Assembly (NCBI GenBank): GCA_963777515.1
Contig: CAVZQU010000009.1
Location: 62,001 to 126,000 of the forward strand
Direction of reading: 5' to 3'
Source of the DNA: CAVSWT01 sp963777515
GTDB taxonomy: Bacteria; Bacteroidota; Ignavibacteria; Ignavibacteriales; Ignavibacteriaceae
DNA length: 64,000 bases
Shown here one piece after another: positions 39,735 to 49,013 of the stretch. The notes beneath the pieces are model-generated. The model made no database searches. It was not told where the DNA came from and was given only the letters and a program-made list of their open reading frames with translations. Positions within the stretch are counted from its first letter, which is position 1, and every line of letters starts with the position of its first letter. A program made the position numbers and the translations under genes.

Positions 39735-40385
39735 CTAAATATCAATTTCAATTTCTTCTTCAACATTTGATTTAGATGAATCTTGTACTATATCAACAAC
39801 ATCATTCGCTACAGTTTCCATATCGCCGACTAACTTTTTAATAGCACTTAAAAAATAGTTATAAAAAGCCAGGGCAGGTATTCCTACAATTAATCCAAAT
39901 GCTGTAGTTAGTAAAGCTTCCCAAATTCCGCCGGCGAGGTCACTTGGATTAGCAGCACCTTTCAAATCCTCAATGGTCATAAAAGCTTGAATCATTCCGG
40001 TTACAGTACCAAGAAAACCAAGCAGCGGTGCAATTCCAGCTACTGAAGCTAAAACTGATAGTCCTTTTTCCATCCTGCTGATTTCTTGCCGTCCGGCATT
40101 TTCAATTGCATCTTTAACTCTTTCATGCCCAAGATTATATTTTTTTAATCCTTTACGAATGATGTTTGCTATCGGAGATTTTTCTTCCATGCAATAACTT
40201 ATTGCACCGGAAATATCTTTCTTTTTTATAAGACCTCTTATCCTTACCATAAATGCCGGAACATTAATTTTAGCTTTTCTTAAAACAATAAAACGGTCAA
40301 CAACAACAGCTATTCCTATTACTGAACATGCAAGAATTGCCCACATAAGCAATCCGCCTTTAAGAAATATTGAGAAAAGATCCAT
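39735..40385 (-). CDS. exbB: ExbB/TolQ/MotA-family proton channel
   Basis: 216 residues with three helices: LLMWAILACSVIGIAVVVDR (about 12-31), ISRMEKGLSVLASVAGIAPL with LGFLGTVTGMIQAF (about 100-135), and ALLTTAFGLIVGIPALAFYNY. The GLLGTVxGM and TTAxGL motifs are characteristic. Cytoplasmic membrane. The nearest upstream gene, the SPOR protein, ends 21 bases before it, so a single operon is likely. Confidence 0.94.
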   Translation of the reverse strand: MDLFSIFLKGGLLMWAILACSVIGIAVVVDRFIVLRKAKINVPAFMVRIRGLIKKKDISGAISYCMEEKSPIANIIRKGLKKYNLGHERVKDAIENAGRQEISRMEKGLSVLASVAGIAPLLGFLGTVTGMIQAFMTIEDLKGAANPSDLAGGIWEALLTTAFGLIVGIPALAFYNYFLSAIKKLVGDMETVANDVVDIVQDSSKSNVEEEIEIDI

Positions 40386-40406
40386 AGCTAATCCTTTAAT
40401 TTTTTT

Positions 40407-41031
40407 CTAATTCTTATTTAAAAATTGTTTTGCTTCTGTCAACGTACTAAAATTACCAACTCTAACTCTATACCAAAGTGTTCCGTTTATATTTACTTCT
40501 TCCAAAAAAGCATTTTGCCCTGTAGATTGGTATAGTTCAACTTGATGATCTGCTTTTTCTTTTGTTTTCCAGGAAGAAACTTGAACTACATAAATCTTAC
40601 CATATTTGAAAATATTGTCCGAAATCTTTTCAATATTTTGTTTGGGAAAATTTTTTAAGTCCTCTGTAGTTGATTTATCGACTATTATTTTCAATTACAT
40701 TGTTTGATGCATTTTCAACTTTAGGTTCTTCTATATTCTTTTCAACTACATTATTGATTGAAGAATTATTCGAAGCTCCCTGTTTTTTATTCATGCTTGT
40801 AATAAAAAAGTAAGCAGCAGCAAATAATACTAAAGCAATTAAAATAAAAATCCAGGTATAAGATTTTCTTTCTTTAATATGTTCATTATCAGAATCTGCT
40901 TTAATTTCTAATTCTTTAGTTTCAACTGATTTTAAATTTGACTGATTATCATCTAATTCATTCTCAGAAATTTCTTCTTTAATTTCTGTTGCATTATTTT
41001 GTTCTAATTCAGATTCTTCATTTGTACTCAT
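40407..41031 (-). CDS. Membrane-anchored SPOR-domain protein (one frameshift)
   Basis: About 207 residues after bridging a shift near 40686. An acidic cytoplasmic N-terminus, one membrane helix (TWIFILIALVLFAAAYFFIT, about 59-78), a linker, and a C-terminal SPOR domain: YVVQVSSWKTKEKADHQVEL, ALWYR-like RVRVGNFSTLTEAKQFL. SPOR domains bind denuded glycan at the septum. The ATGA overlap with the HU-like gene links their translation. At the break AATAATAGTC has one base too many. Confidence 0.85.
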
Positions 41032-41912
41032 TCATAATTAACTTCATTTTCAATTTCAGATTTTTCTTCAGCAGCAATTAATTTTTCTTCTGTATTTATT
41101 TCTTTACTCTTTAACTCAGCTTGCCGCTGTTCAGTTCCTTCATTTTTATAATAATAATTTTCTTCAGATGTATTTCCAAAATTCCAGGAAAGCCCGGATG
41201 TTTCTTCTTCAAAAACAGATTCATAATCTTTGCCCACATCGAGTAAAGCTTCTTCTTCGATTTCTTTTGATAAGTCCTTGCTCGAATTCCAATTTACTTC
41301 ATTATAGTCTATGGAATCTTCTAAATCAAATTCTAACCTTGTTTCAAGTTTTTCTTCTTCATTTGGCTTTGAAGAATTATAATTGATCTCCAATTGTGAT
41401 TGATCAAATTCATCTTTATTAATTAAAATAACATCATTCCCGGATTTGAAATTTTTTATAACTTCACTTTCTTCAATAAGCTTTTCAACTTTCGATTCAA
41501 TCAACCTTCGCAATTCATGACCGGATGGAGGAAGAAAGAAATCAACATCCTTAACCCCCTGCAAAGGAATTACGGGCTTGCCTATACTTAAACTGAAATA
41601 AAAATCAACTGCTTCATTTCCATTTGAACTTGATTCAGGTACATTAAAAATTAAGTTGTCGTGTTTTTCTTCCTTAGATGGTTTATACACAATTAAATCC
41701 AAAAAGACATCAAGTTTTTCACCTTCAAAGTTTGAAGTATTCATTTTCCCTTTTTTAGGAAGGAAATATCCGAAGTCCGGCAATGAAAGTGCATCGCCTG
41801 GTTCGGTAACACTTGCTGCTTTTCTTAAAAATATTTCGAAAAAAAGTTTTGCTTCAGTATCAGGCACACCTGACTGCTTAGCAATCTTTCTTATTAATTC
41901 TGCTTTTGTCAT
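41028..41912 (-). CDS. HU/IHF-like protein with long acidic C-terminal region
   Basis: 294 residues. Residues 1-90 look like an HU/IHF domain: MTKAELIRKIAKQSGVPDTE then LSLPDFGYFLPKKGK, matching the helix pair and first strands of HU. The remainder (about 95-294) is acidic and low-complexity (EEEKLETRLEFDLEDSI, ENYYYKNEGTEQRQAEL), without a recognised fold. Bacteroidota have HU-CCDC81-type proteins joined to SPOR; here HU-like and SPOR are separate, coupled genes. DNA binding is likely but unproven. Start 18 bases after the barrel gene. Confidence 0.68.
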   Translation of the reverse strand: MTKAELIRKIAKQSGVPDTEAKLFFEIFLRKAASVTEPGDALSLPDFGYFLPKKGKMNTSNFEGEKLDVFLDLIVYKPSKEEKHDNLIFNVPESSSNGNEAVDFYFSLSIGKPVIPLQGVKDVDFFLPPSGHELRRLIESKVEKLIEESEVIKNFKSGNDVILINKDEFDQSQLEINYNSSKPNEEEKLETRLEFDLEDSIDYNEVNWNSSKDLSKEIEEEALLDVGKDYESVFEEETSGLSWNFGNTSEENYYYKNEGTEQRQAELKSKEINTEEKLIAAEEKSEIENEVNYE

Positions 41913-41929
41913 TTGAGTTTATTTTATAA

Positions 41930-43529
41930 TTACCATTGATAGACAATTCCGCCAATAGCATCCAACGGAATTTCCTTATAGCCCTGCCACAAGTAATTAT
42001 TATTGTTAATTAAATTATTCAACTCAAAAGTAAGATGAAAGTTATTATTGAATTTATAAATTAATTTTAAGCCAATATCAACATACGGCTTTAATGAATT
42101 TGTATTTTTTATATCCGTATATGCGCCGGAAAGGAAAAGCATTTTCGGCTGGACTTCCAATCCAAATTTAAAATTATAACCATAATTTACTGATAATTTT
42201 AAGTTGGGAACATAAGGAATATTATTTCCATCTTTATCCACTGATTGATTAACCTCTGCCGAGCCATATAAAACACCGTTGGGGCCTGGATGAAATAGTA
42301 AATCTAAATATGCTCTTAAAGTGTGTCCATCTGCTGTCTTTACATCAAATCTTCCGGGTGTTGAAGAAGTAGTAAAATATGGGAAATTTTCAGTAGTATA
42401 GTATTCTGCTCCACCGTTTATTTGATAGTACTTCTCATATTCATATTTAATAACTCCATTTAATTCAAATGGCTTTTTATAATATACATATAAAAATGTT
42501 TGCGGATTAAAATATCTATTTTGATTAAAGAAATTCTGGGCAGTTAAAAATTCTATTCTTGGAGCAAATTCAGTAAAAAGTGAAAGCTGTTTTGATAAAT
42601 AAACAGAAACAGAAGCATAAGGATAAACAAGAGTTGATGTACCACCCAAATTAGAATACCGAAGTCCCGCAGCAGCATGAGCGGTTTTAACTAAATTAAA
42701 TCCAACAGTAGGGGTTATTTCTAAGAATGTAAATTTACTTTTTATAACCGAATCGGTTTTTAGAGTTTGATATTTATAATTAAGATTTGCATTAATAAAA
42801 AATCCCGGCAGATTAATTTTAGCCAGTGATGTTATTTTCAAATTATTTTCGGAAAAAGTCTCATCACTTAAAGTATTGGGATGATCATAAATACTGAAAG
42901 CGAAATTAAAATATTTATTGGCAAAATTTTCAAAATCAAACCCAATACTTCCCTGTCCTAAATTTCTCTTTAATGACAAAGGTGCGGAATAATATTTAAA
43001 GGTCGTATTACGATAATCACCGTGTATTTTTATTTTGGATCCCGGCAGAAAAGAAGCGTTATCATCAACAAAAAATATTAAATTACCGCCTGCTCCCATT
43101 TTGTACCAATCACTAGCTAATGTATCATATGATCTTTTATTATCTACATTTGCGTAAGCATCAAATATTCCGCTCGAAAATGGAATACCCAATTTTAAAG
43201 ATGCTTTAGGCAAAGTATAGATTCCTAATCCGGCTTCTAAAACACCTGTTATGTAATCCAAAGAATCGAACAAAGCGATATCATTTTTTACTGGATTTGA
43301 AATTTCTCTCATCTCTAATTCTTCAGGAGAAAAAACCGGCTTTAAGAAATTTGGAGATACTGTCGAGATAAAATCCGGCAATATCTTTTTTGCACTTTCT
43401 ATGGAAACACTTTCCTTCCCTGTTATTACAAAATCCGGAAGTTCAACACTTTGATTTGATTTTTTACTATCCTGTGCAAAGGAAATAATATTAACTAAAA
43501 ATTAAAATTGGAATAATTTTTTTCATCAT
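41930..43529 (-). CDS. Outer-membrane beta-barrel protein (one frameshift near start)
   Basis: About 533 residues. The ATG at 43527-43529 overlaps the TPR stop; its frame (KKIIPILIF) shifts after about 11 codons near 43490 into the main frame, giving the signal peptide and then VELPDFVITGKES. The rest is amphipathic strands of a barrel (FDAYANVDNKRSYDT, FKYYSAPLSLKRNLGQGSIG, TFELNNLINNNNYLWQGYKE). The N-terminal DFVITG resembles a TonB box, yet there is no visible plug domain. It lies in the same operon as exbBD-tonB. Ligand unknown. Confidence 0.7.
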
Positions 43530-46498
43530 TTTAATGCTCTCAGTTTTGTTTGAGCTTCACGTCCAAAAACATCGCCCTTGTGCTTGGCTAACACAGTCCT
43601 GTAAATATCTTTAGCTTGCTCATAATCTTTTTGAATTGTGTAGGCTTCTCCCATTTTTAAATAAGATTTAGCAAGCCATTCATCATAAGCAGAAAAAATT
43701 GTCCTGACTCTTACAAAAGCAGTAATAGCATCATCATATTTTTTTTGTTCAAAATATGAAAGTCCTAAATAGTATTGAGCTTTTGCTCCTAAGTCATCTG
43801 ATCTTGTATTTGCTAAATCCTGGAAATAATTATCAGCATTTTCGTATCTGCCTGCAGCCATTTCAATTGCACCAAGCTCAAACTTTGCTTTAGCTGCAAA
43901 AATTGTATTAGCATAATATTGAATTACTTCATCAAATGAATCAGTAGCATTCTTAATCTCACCTTTATTGGAATAGGCAGTGCCTTTCATAAAAATTATT
44001 TCAGCAAGTCTCGGTGACTGCTTCATTTTATCATAGGCTTCATTATAAATATTTATTGCAGAATCATAATCTCTCTCCGCCATATAAATATTTCCGATTT
44101 CAAGCACAGCTCCTGCACCGGCTTCTGTATTTGGATAAGATTCAAAAACTTTCTTAAAATTGAATATAGCTTCCTGGTTTTGATTTAAGTTTTCAGCGCT
44201 CTTTCCAAGCCAGAAATAAGCATCAGGAATTAATTTACTTTTTGGGTAGCTCGCTATAAATTCACTATAACTTGTTTTTGCTTTATCAAAGTTTTGCAGG
44301 CTGTAATATATTTCTCCTTTTTTAAAAAACAATTGATCAGAAAAGCTTAAGCCTGGATTTTTTTGAACGAAATCTTCTATAACCGAAATTGCCTTCTGAG
44401 GATTGCCCTGGGCGACATAACTATACTGCAAACCATTTACTGCATCAAACACATAATTTGATTTAGGATATAAAGTTAAAACTTTATCATAATTTGTGAT
44501 GGCGTCAGCATATTTCCCATGGTTAAAATATGAGTCTCCAATTGAATAATAAACTATGGGGTTTAAAGAGGAGCTTGGATATTTCTCCATTACATTCTTA
44601 TAATTAGAAATTGCTTCATTAAAATTTCCCTGCTGGAAATATATCCAACCTACCACAAACAAAGATTTATCAGCATACTCCGAATTTGGATACCTGCTTT
44701 GAAGATTTCTAAATTCATTTATTGCTTCTTGCGAATTTCCGGACTTATATAAAGCCTGTGCATATTGATAATCTAAATTTGGATTTGTTAAATTATTTCT
44801 CGAACTAAATATTTCCTTATAAATCCTACTGGCTGCAGCATAATTTTTACTTCCGTAATAGCTGTCTGCCAATCTTAATCTTGCATCAGAAACTCTGGAG
44901 TCTCTTGGATATTTTTTTATAAAATCTGAAAAATGATAGGCAGAGTTTTGATAATTGTGTAAATCAAAATAAGTATATGCTTTTCCATATAAAGCAAATT
45001 TCCCTACTGTTGAGTCTTTTAAATCAACTAACTGATATTTGTCCAATGCTTGCTTGTATTTATTTAAAGCGAAATTATCTTCTGCTAAATAAAAATTCAC
45101 TTTGTTCGGCTCAAAACCATTATCATTTTGCTGGATGGCAGTTAAAGTTTCTAAAGATTCGCCATAACTTTTTAAGTAAAATTGGGCAATTCCTAATCCA
45201 AGATTTGCTCTATTTTTAAGTTCAATTGACAATGAAGGAATATCTAAAGCTTTTTGAAATTGCTGAAGCGCTGAAGAATAATTTTTATTCTTCAATTCCA
45301 TATCACCAAGCAAAGTGAAAGCTCTTGCTTTCAGCATTTTGTCTGAAGTATTTTTTGTTAGATTTAAAAAATCCTCTGCTTGCTTAAATTGCTCATCATT
45401 AAAATATAGTGCACCGATTTGATATTTTACGCCGGAAGCAAGCCTGCTGTCCGGAAATCTATTAAGGAATTCTTTGTAAATACTATATGCTTCAGAATCA
45501 TTGCCGGCATATCTTTGTGCTTCACCTTTCCAATAGAAAGATTTCATCGCAATAGAATCTTGACCGTTTGAGAGAACATTAAATATTGAATAAGCATCAT
45601 CATATTTTTTTTGCTGAAAATATGTCCAGGCTAAATCGTATTTAACTTCCCGGATTAGATGAGAGCCAGGGAAGTTTTTTATTATCTCCAGATAAGTTTT
45701 TGAAGCATCATCATATTGGTGAACCCTGTAATAAGAATTTGCCAATAAATATAAACTTTCACCATATTGTGTTGAAGATAATGAAGAAAGTTCAGGGTTA
45801 TTTAATTCAACGATTGAAGATTGATAGTCTTTTAACTTAAAATAACATACACCAATTCTAATCTGTGCAGAAGATGCTAATGGACTATCTTTATAATATG
45901 ATAAAAGCTGATCATAATATTTTACTGCATTTTTATAATCGCCTTTTTTTTCGTAAAGAGATGCAAGAGTATAAATTGAGTAATCGATATATCTATTATC
46001 TTTCCTGTTTTTTACGGCATCAGCTAAAAATTTAATTGCATCATCAATTTTGCCCTGCTTTGTATACGCTTCGCCAATCCAGTACATCGCAGAACCAGCA
46101 TAGTTACTTGAAGGATATTCGTCAATTAATTTTATCAAGGTTTCCCTGCTCTCAGAGTAGCGGCTTAAATCAAAATAGATCAGGCCAACTTCATAAAAAG
46201 CTTTATCCCTAAAATTTGACCATTGGAAGTTATCAATCAAATAATTGAATTCAACTGCAGCACTTTCTTTTTTGCCGATATTAAGTAAAGCCTCTGCTGC
46301 ATAATATTTAGCAGTAGAATTTAACTCATCCATTAATTTATAATTATGAAAAAATTCCTCAAACAAATTATATGCTTCAACATATCTGTGATTTGAAAAA
46401 GCATTCATTGCTTGAGAATATTTATGTGCAATATTTTGCGCGTAACCAATTTTTATAAATAAAAATAAGGCTGTAAAGATTAAAATATTTTTTTTCAT
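43526..46498 (-). CDS. Large periplasmic TPR protein
   Basis: 990 residues, intact. Signal peptide (FTALFLFIKIGYAQ) and about 25 tetratricopeptide repeats over its length, e.g. AYNLFEEFFHNYKLMDELN, GSAMYWIGEAYTKQGKIDDA, DKSLFVVGWIYFQQGNFNEA, AGAVLEIGNIYMAERDYDSA, AKAKFELGAIEMAAGRYENA. The repeats are of the BamD/CpoB (YbgF) type. A scaffold in the periplasm, presumably gathering the partners of the operon. ATGA overlaps with DUF92 before and the barrel behind. Confidence 0.9.
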   Translation of the reverse strand: MKKNILIFTALFLFIKIGYAQNIAHKYSQAMNAFSNHRYVEAYNLFEEFFHNYKLMDELNSTAKYYAAEALLNIGKKESAAVEFNYLIDNFQWSNFRDKAFYEVGLIYFDLSRYSESRETLIKLIDEYPSSNYAGSAMYWIGEAYTKQGKIDDAIKFLADAVKNRKDNRYIDYSIYTLASLYEKKGDYKNAVKYYDQLLSYYKDSPLASSAQIRIGVCYFKLKDYQSSIVELNNPELSSLSSTQYGESLYLLANSYYRVHQYDDASKTYLEIIKNFPGSHLIREVKYDLAWTYFQQKKYDDAYSIFNVLSNGQDSIAMKSFYWKGEAQRYAGNDSEAYSIYKEFLNRFPDSRLASGVKYQIGALYFNDEQFKQAEDFLNLTKNTSDKMLKARAFTLLGDMELKNKNYSSALQQFQKALDIPSLSIELKNRANLGLGIAQFYLKSYGESLETLTAIQQNDNGFEPNKVNFYLAEDNFALNKYKQALDKYQLVDLKDSTVGKFALYGKAYTYFDLHNYQNSAYHFSDFIKKYPRDSRVSDARLRLADSYYGSKNYAAASRIYKEIFSSRNNLTNPNLDYQYAQALYKSGNSQEAINEFRNLQSRYPNSEYADKSLFVVGWIYFQQGNFNEAISNYKNVMEKYPSSSLNPIVYYSIGDSYFNHGKYADAITNYDKVLTLYPKSNYVFDAVNGLQYSYVAQGNPQKAISVIEDFVQKNPGLSFSDQLFFKKGEIYYSLQNFDKAKTSYSEFIASYPKSKLIPDAYFWLGKSAENLNQNQEAIFNFKKVFESYPNTEAGAGAVLEIGNIYMAERDYDSAINIYNEAYDKMKQSPRLAEIIFMKGTAYSNKGEIKNATDSFDEVIQYYANTIFAAKAKFELGAIEMAAGRYENADNYFQDLANTRSDDLGAKAQYYLGLSYFEQKKYDDAITAFVRVRTIFSAYDEWLAKSYLKMGEAYTIQKDYEQAKDIYRTVLAKHKGDVFGREAQTKLRALK

Positions 46499-47358
46499 TT
46501 ATACTCTAAGAAAATCTGAAATAGAAAACAGAAAATTATACCGGCAATGCTACTAAATAAATTCACAACATCATTATTTATCCAGCTTATGCCACTATTC
46601 TTAACTGCTGGTTCATTGCAATGAGTTTGTCTTTCAGTAATTGAATTACAAGATACACATTTAAATTGAACTTGAAATACAGCACCTAACACACTATCAA
46701 CCAGGCTTGCTAAAACAGCAGAAATAATTATTACAAAGATAAAAAAAACATGGTTAATGTTTGTCCAGTATATAGACGAAAGAGAAATCAAAAGTGCACC
46801 CGAAACTGCGCCTAAAATTCCATTAAAAGAAATCCCCCCCGAGATCCCTTGTTCCACTTTATTAAAATTTAAAATATTATAAGTTTTATTTTTCTTCATA
46901 GTTCCTATTTCTGTTGCCCAGGTATCAGCACAAACAGAAGCAATTGAGGCAACATAAAGACTGAAGATTAAATTCTTCCCGGTAAAAAAATAAAGAATAA
47001 TTAAAACTGCCGCTGTGCTGCCGTTTGCAAACACCTGGGCATAATCTCTTTGACCGGACTTTTCAAAAAATGATTCTACATTTTTGTTTTTACTTTTTCT
47101 TATTTGAGAAAGAACACTTGAAAAAACAAAAAATGTCAAAATTGGAACTGTCCATTTCCAGCTGCCAATTCCAAAAACAATAAAAGCCAAAACGAAAACT
47201 GCAACCGCTCCGCTTTTTGTTAAGAATTTAAATTTGAAAGATAAAATTGATATTAAAAAACTAAGGCTTAATGTTAGTATAATATGAGAAATTGAAAAAA
47301 TTGAATTAAGCAGTACATCATTCAACTGATGAAAATCTTTCAAATTAAATTTTGTCAA
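46495..47358 (-). CDS. DUF92 (TMEM19-like) membrane protein
   Basis: 287 residues with six or more helices. The family signature GSTAAVLII plus CADTWATEIGTMKK and GISGGISFNGILGAVSGALL is clear; a Cys pair FKCVSCNSITERQTHC sits in a late loop. DUF92 includes plant VTE6, a phytyl-phosphate kinase; a CTP- or NTP-dependent prenyl-phosphate role in bacteria is suggested from that homology. It is the first gene of the DUF92-TPR-barrel-HU-SPOR-ExbBD-TonB run. Confidence 0.85.
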   Translation of the reverse strand: MTKFNLKDFHQLNDVLLNSIFSISHIILTLSLSFLISILSFKFKFLTKSGAVAVFVLAFIVFGIGSWKWTVPILTFFVFSSVLSQIRKSKNKNVESFFEKSGQRDYAQVFANGSTAAVLIILYFFTGKNLIFSLYVASIASVCADTWATEIGTMKKNKTYNILNFNKVEQGISGGISFNGILGAVSGALLISLSSIYWTNINHVFFIFVIIISAVLASLVDSVLGAVFQVQFKCVSCNSITERQTHCNEPAVKNSGISWINNDVVNLFSSIAGIIFCFLFQIFLEYK

Positions 47359-47477
47359 ATTTCAAATATTGTAAATATATAGTTTATATTTTTATAATGT
47401 CAAGTGAAATAATGATATAAGGAAAATACTTAAAGAGAATTGTGAAATAATTTTACAAAAATAACATACAATTTTAT

Positions 47478-47503
47478 AAAAAAAAGCCCTCTAAAAAGAG
47501 GGC
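47478..47503 (-). terminator. Rho-independent terminator after the TPR gene
   Basis: On the minus strand a 7-bp stem GCCCTCT/AGAGGGC (47486-47492 and 47497-47503), 4-base loop, followed by eight Ts (47478-47485). It ends the 47534-48298 transcript. Confidence 0.88.
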
Positions 47504-47533
47504 AAATAAACTATTAAATTCTATCAAATTGAA

Positions 47534-48298
47534 TTATTTTAAAGCACTTAATTCATATTCAACTAGTTTTTTATAAGTAGCATCACCTTTAGCATTTTTG
47601 AACATCTCTTTAGCTTTATCATTTTCGCCTAAGTTTTTATATGCAATTCCCATATAATAGTAAGGGCCGCCTTTTCCAATTGATGATCTATATTTCAATG
47701 CTTTTTGAGCAGCATCAAGGCATTTATCATATTTTCCCATATCGGAATATGCTTTTGCTAAAGAAAGATATGCAGCATCATAATTATCATTTTTAACTGC
47801 TTTTTCAAGGGCTTCTACGCCTTTTTCGTTGTTTCTATTTGATATTTCTTCATTGCCAAGTTTTGCATAAGCTAAAGCAAGGTTTTTCTTAACTGCTTTT
47901 TTTACATTCTCATTTTTTGAGGTTTCCACAACTTTTTCAAAATTATCAATTGCTTTTTGATAATTACCTTTTGAAAAATAAACTCCGCCTAAAGCATTAT
48001 ATCCGGCATCAAAATCAGGCTTCATCTTTATAACTTGCTCAAATGAAGTCATTGCGCTATCCAAATTACCTGATTTTTTTAGAGCGACGCCTCTTTGATA
48101 ATAAGTCCTAAAGTCCTTTTCAATATCCAGAGATTTATTATAACTCTCAATAGCGCCTTTATAATTTCCAGCTTTCAGTAATTTATTGCCTTCATTGTAT
48201 AGTTTGCCTGCCTCAGGTTTCATCTCCTGAGCAAAAGCAGCACTTACAAATACCACCATAAAAAACAGGCAATAAAGTACATAAGGTAATCTGTTCAT
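47534..48298 (-). CDS. Secreted TPR protein
   Basis: 254 residues, intact. Signal peptide (LFFMVVFVSAAFAQE) and about six TPRs: NEGNKLLKAGNYKGAIESYN, AGYNALGGVYFSKGNYQKAI, GPYYYMGIAYKNLGENDKA. A periplasmic assembly or scaffold protein; partner unknown. It ends at a terminator (47478-47503) and begins about 40 bases before tRNA-Leu, so it is its own unit or read from the tRNA promoter. Confidence 0.88.
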   Translation of the reverse strand: MNRLPYVLYCLFFMVVFVSAAFAQEMKPEAGKLYNEGNKLLKAGNYKGAIESYNKSLDIEKDFRTYYQRGVALKKSGNLDSAMTSFEQVIKMKPDFDAGYNALGGVYFSKGNYQKAIDNFEKVVETSKNENVKKAVKKNLALAYAKLGNEEISNRNNEKGVEALEKAVKNDNYDAAYLSLAKAYSDMGKYDKCLDAAQKALKYRSSIGKGGPYYYMGIAYKNLGENDKAKEMFKNAKGDATYKKLVEYELSALK

Positions 48299-48339
48299 TA
48301 CTATCTTCCTTTATTTATTGTTAGAAAAGTTCTTATTTG

Positions 48340-48423
48340 TGCGGAAGACGGGACTCGAACCCGTACGCCAAACCTGGCACTACCCCCTCAAGATAGCGTG
48401 TATACCAATTTCACCACTTCCGC
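48340..48423 (-). tRNA. tRNA-Leu (anticodon GAG)
   Basis: 84 bases with a long variable arm. Acceptor GCGGAAG/CTTCCGC, discriminator A, anticodon stem CTATC/GGTAG with loop TTGAGGG (anticodon GAG), variable arm about TGCCAGGTTTGGCG, T-arm ACGGG-TTCGAGT-CCCGT. CCA is not encoded. Confidence 0.95.
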
Positions 48424-48437
48424 AAAATTAGTGGTGA

Positions 48438-48466
48438 AAGATAATTTTGTTGACGTATAAAATCAA
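48438..48466 (-). promoter_or_regulatory. Promoter of tRNA-Leu
   Basis: On the minus strand TTGATT (48461-48466), 17 bases, TATCTT (48438-48443), about 15 bases before the tRNA 5' end. The close fit to position suggests a direct tRNA promoter. Confidence 0.5.
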
Positions 48467-48518
48467 CCCGCACTTTTGGTTTTATACTCAATTAAAATAA
48501 ACGGGTTCCATTTAAAAT

Positions 48519-49004
48519 TCAACGTCTTCTTCTATCCATCCTCGTTTTAAATAATAAATCACGTATTTCATCCCTAAATTTCTTCTCGAACACAACTAAT
48601 TTTGCTATTTGTTCGACCGACAGAATATCAGATAAAGAATGAATAAATGCTTCTCTCTCTTTTCCAATTTCTCTATCATACGACAAATACTTATCTATCA
48701 TTGAATTTAATTCTTTATCATTTATAGATTTCTCTTTTAATTTATCATCAATTGCTGTTAATTGCTGCTGGGATTTATCCATAAGCTCTTTCATCTTATT
48801 TTTATGCTCATTTCTTCTGGCAAAAAATTTAAGTGTAGTTTGTTCATCCAAATTCAGTGCTTCAATTAATTTAATTTTCTCCAACTGTTCGATTTTTTTC
48901 ATGCCATTATGCGGGGGACCTTCATGAGGCATTCCATCCATTTGTGCTTTTGATATTGAACTTACTATAAAAAATAAGAATATAAATATTATTACTTTTT
49001 TCAT
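48519..49004 (-). CDS. Periplasmic Spy/CpxP-like protein
   Basis: 161 residues. Signal peptide (FLFFIVSSISKAQM), then MDGMPHEGPPHNGMKK (Met/His-rich, possible metal-binding) and long helices with LTAIDDKLKEKSINDKELN, EREAFIHSLSDILSVEQIAK, the general form of Spy/CpxP/CnrR-like heavy-metal sensors. Third gene of the sigma / anti-sigma / sensor order, nine bases behind the anti-sigma gene. It may sense metals or misfolded proteins and hold the anti-sigma inactive. Confidence 0.75.
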   Translation of the reverse strand: MKKVIIFIFLFFIVSSISKAQMDGMPHEGPPHNGMKKIEQLEKIKLIEALNLDEQTTLKFFARRNEHKNKMKELMDKSQQQLTAIDDKLKEKSINDKELNSMIDKYLSYDREIGKEREAFIHSLSDILSVEQIAKLVVFEKKFRDEIRDLLFKTRMDRRRR

Positions 49005-49013
49005 TTTTAATCC

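Noticed and set aside
48460..48510. Hairpin AACCCG...CGGGTT as a terminator of the Spy-like gene at 48519
   Set aside because: The loop is about 30 bases, the T-run is missing, and the tRNA-Leu promoter lies inside it.
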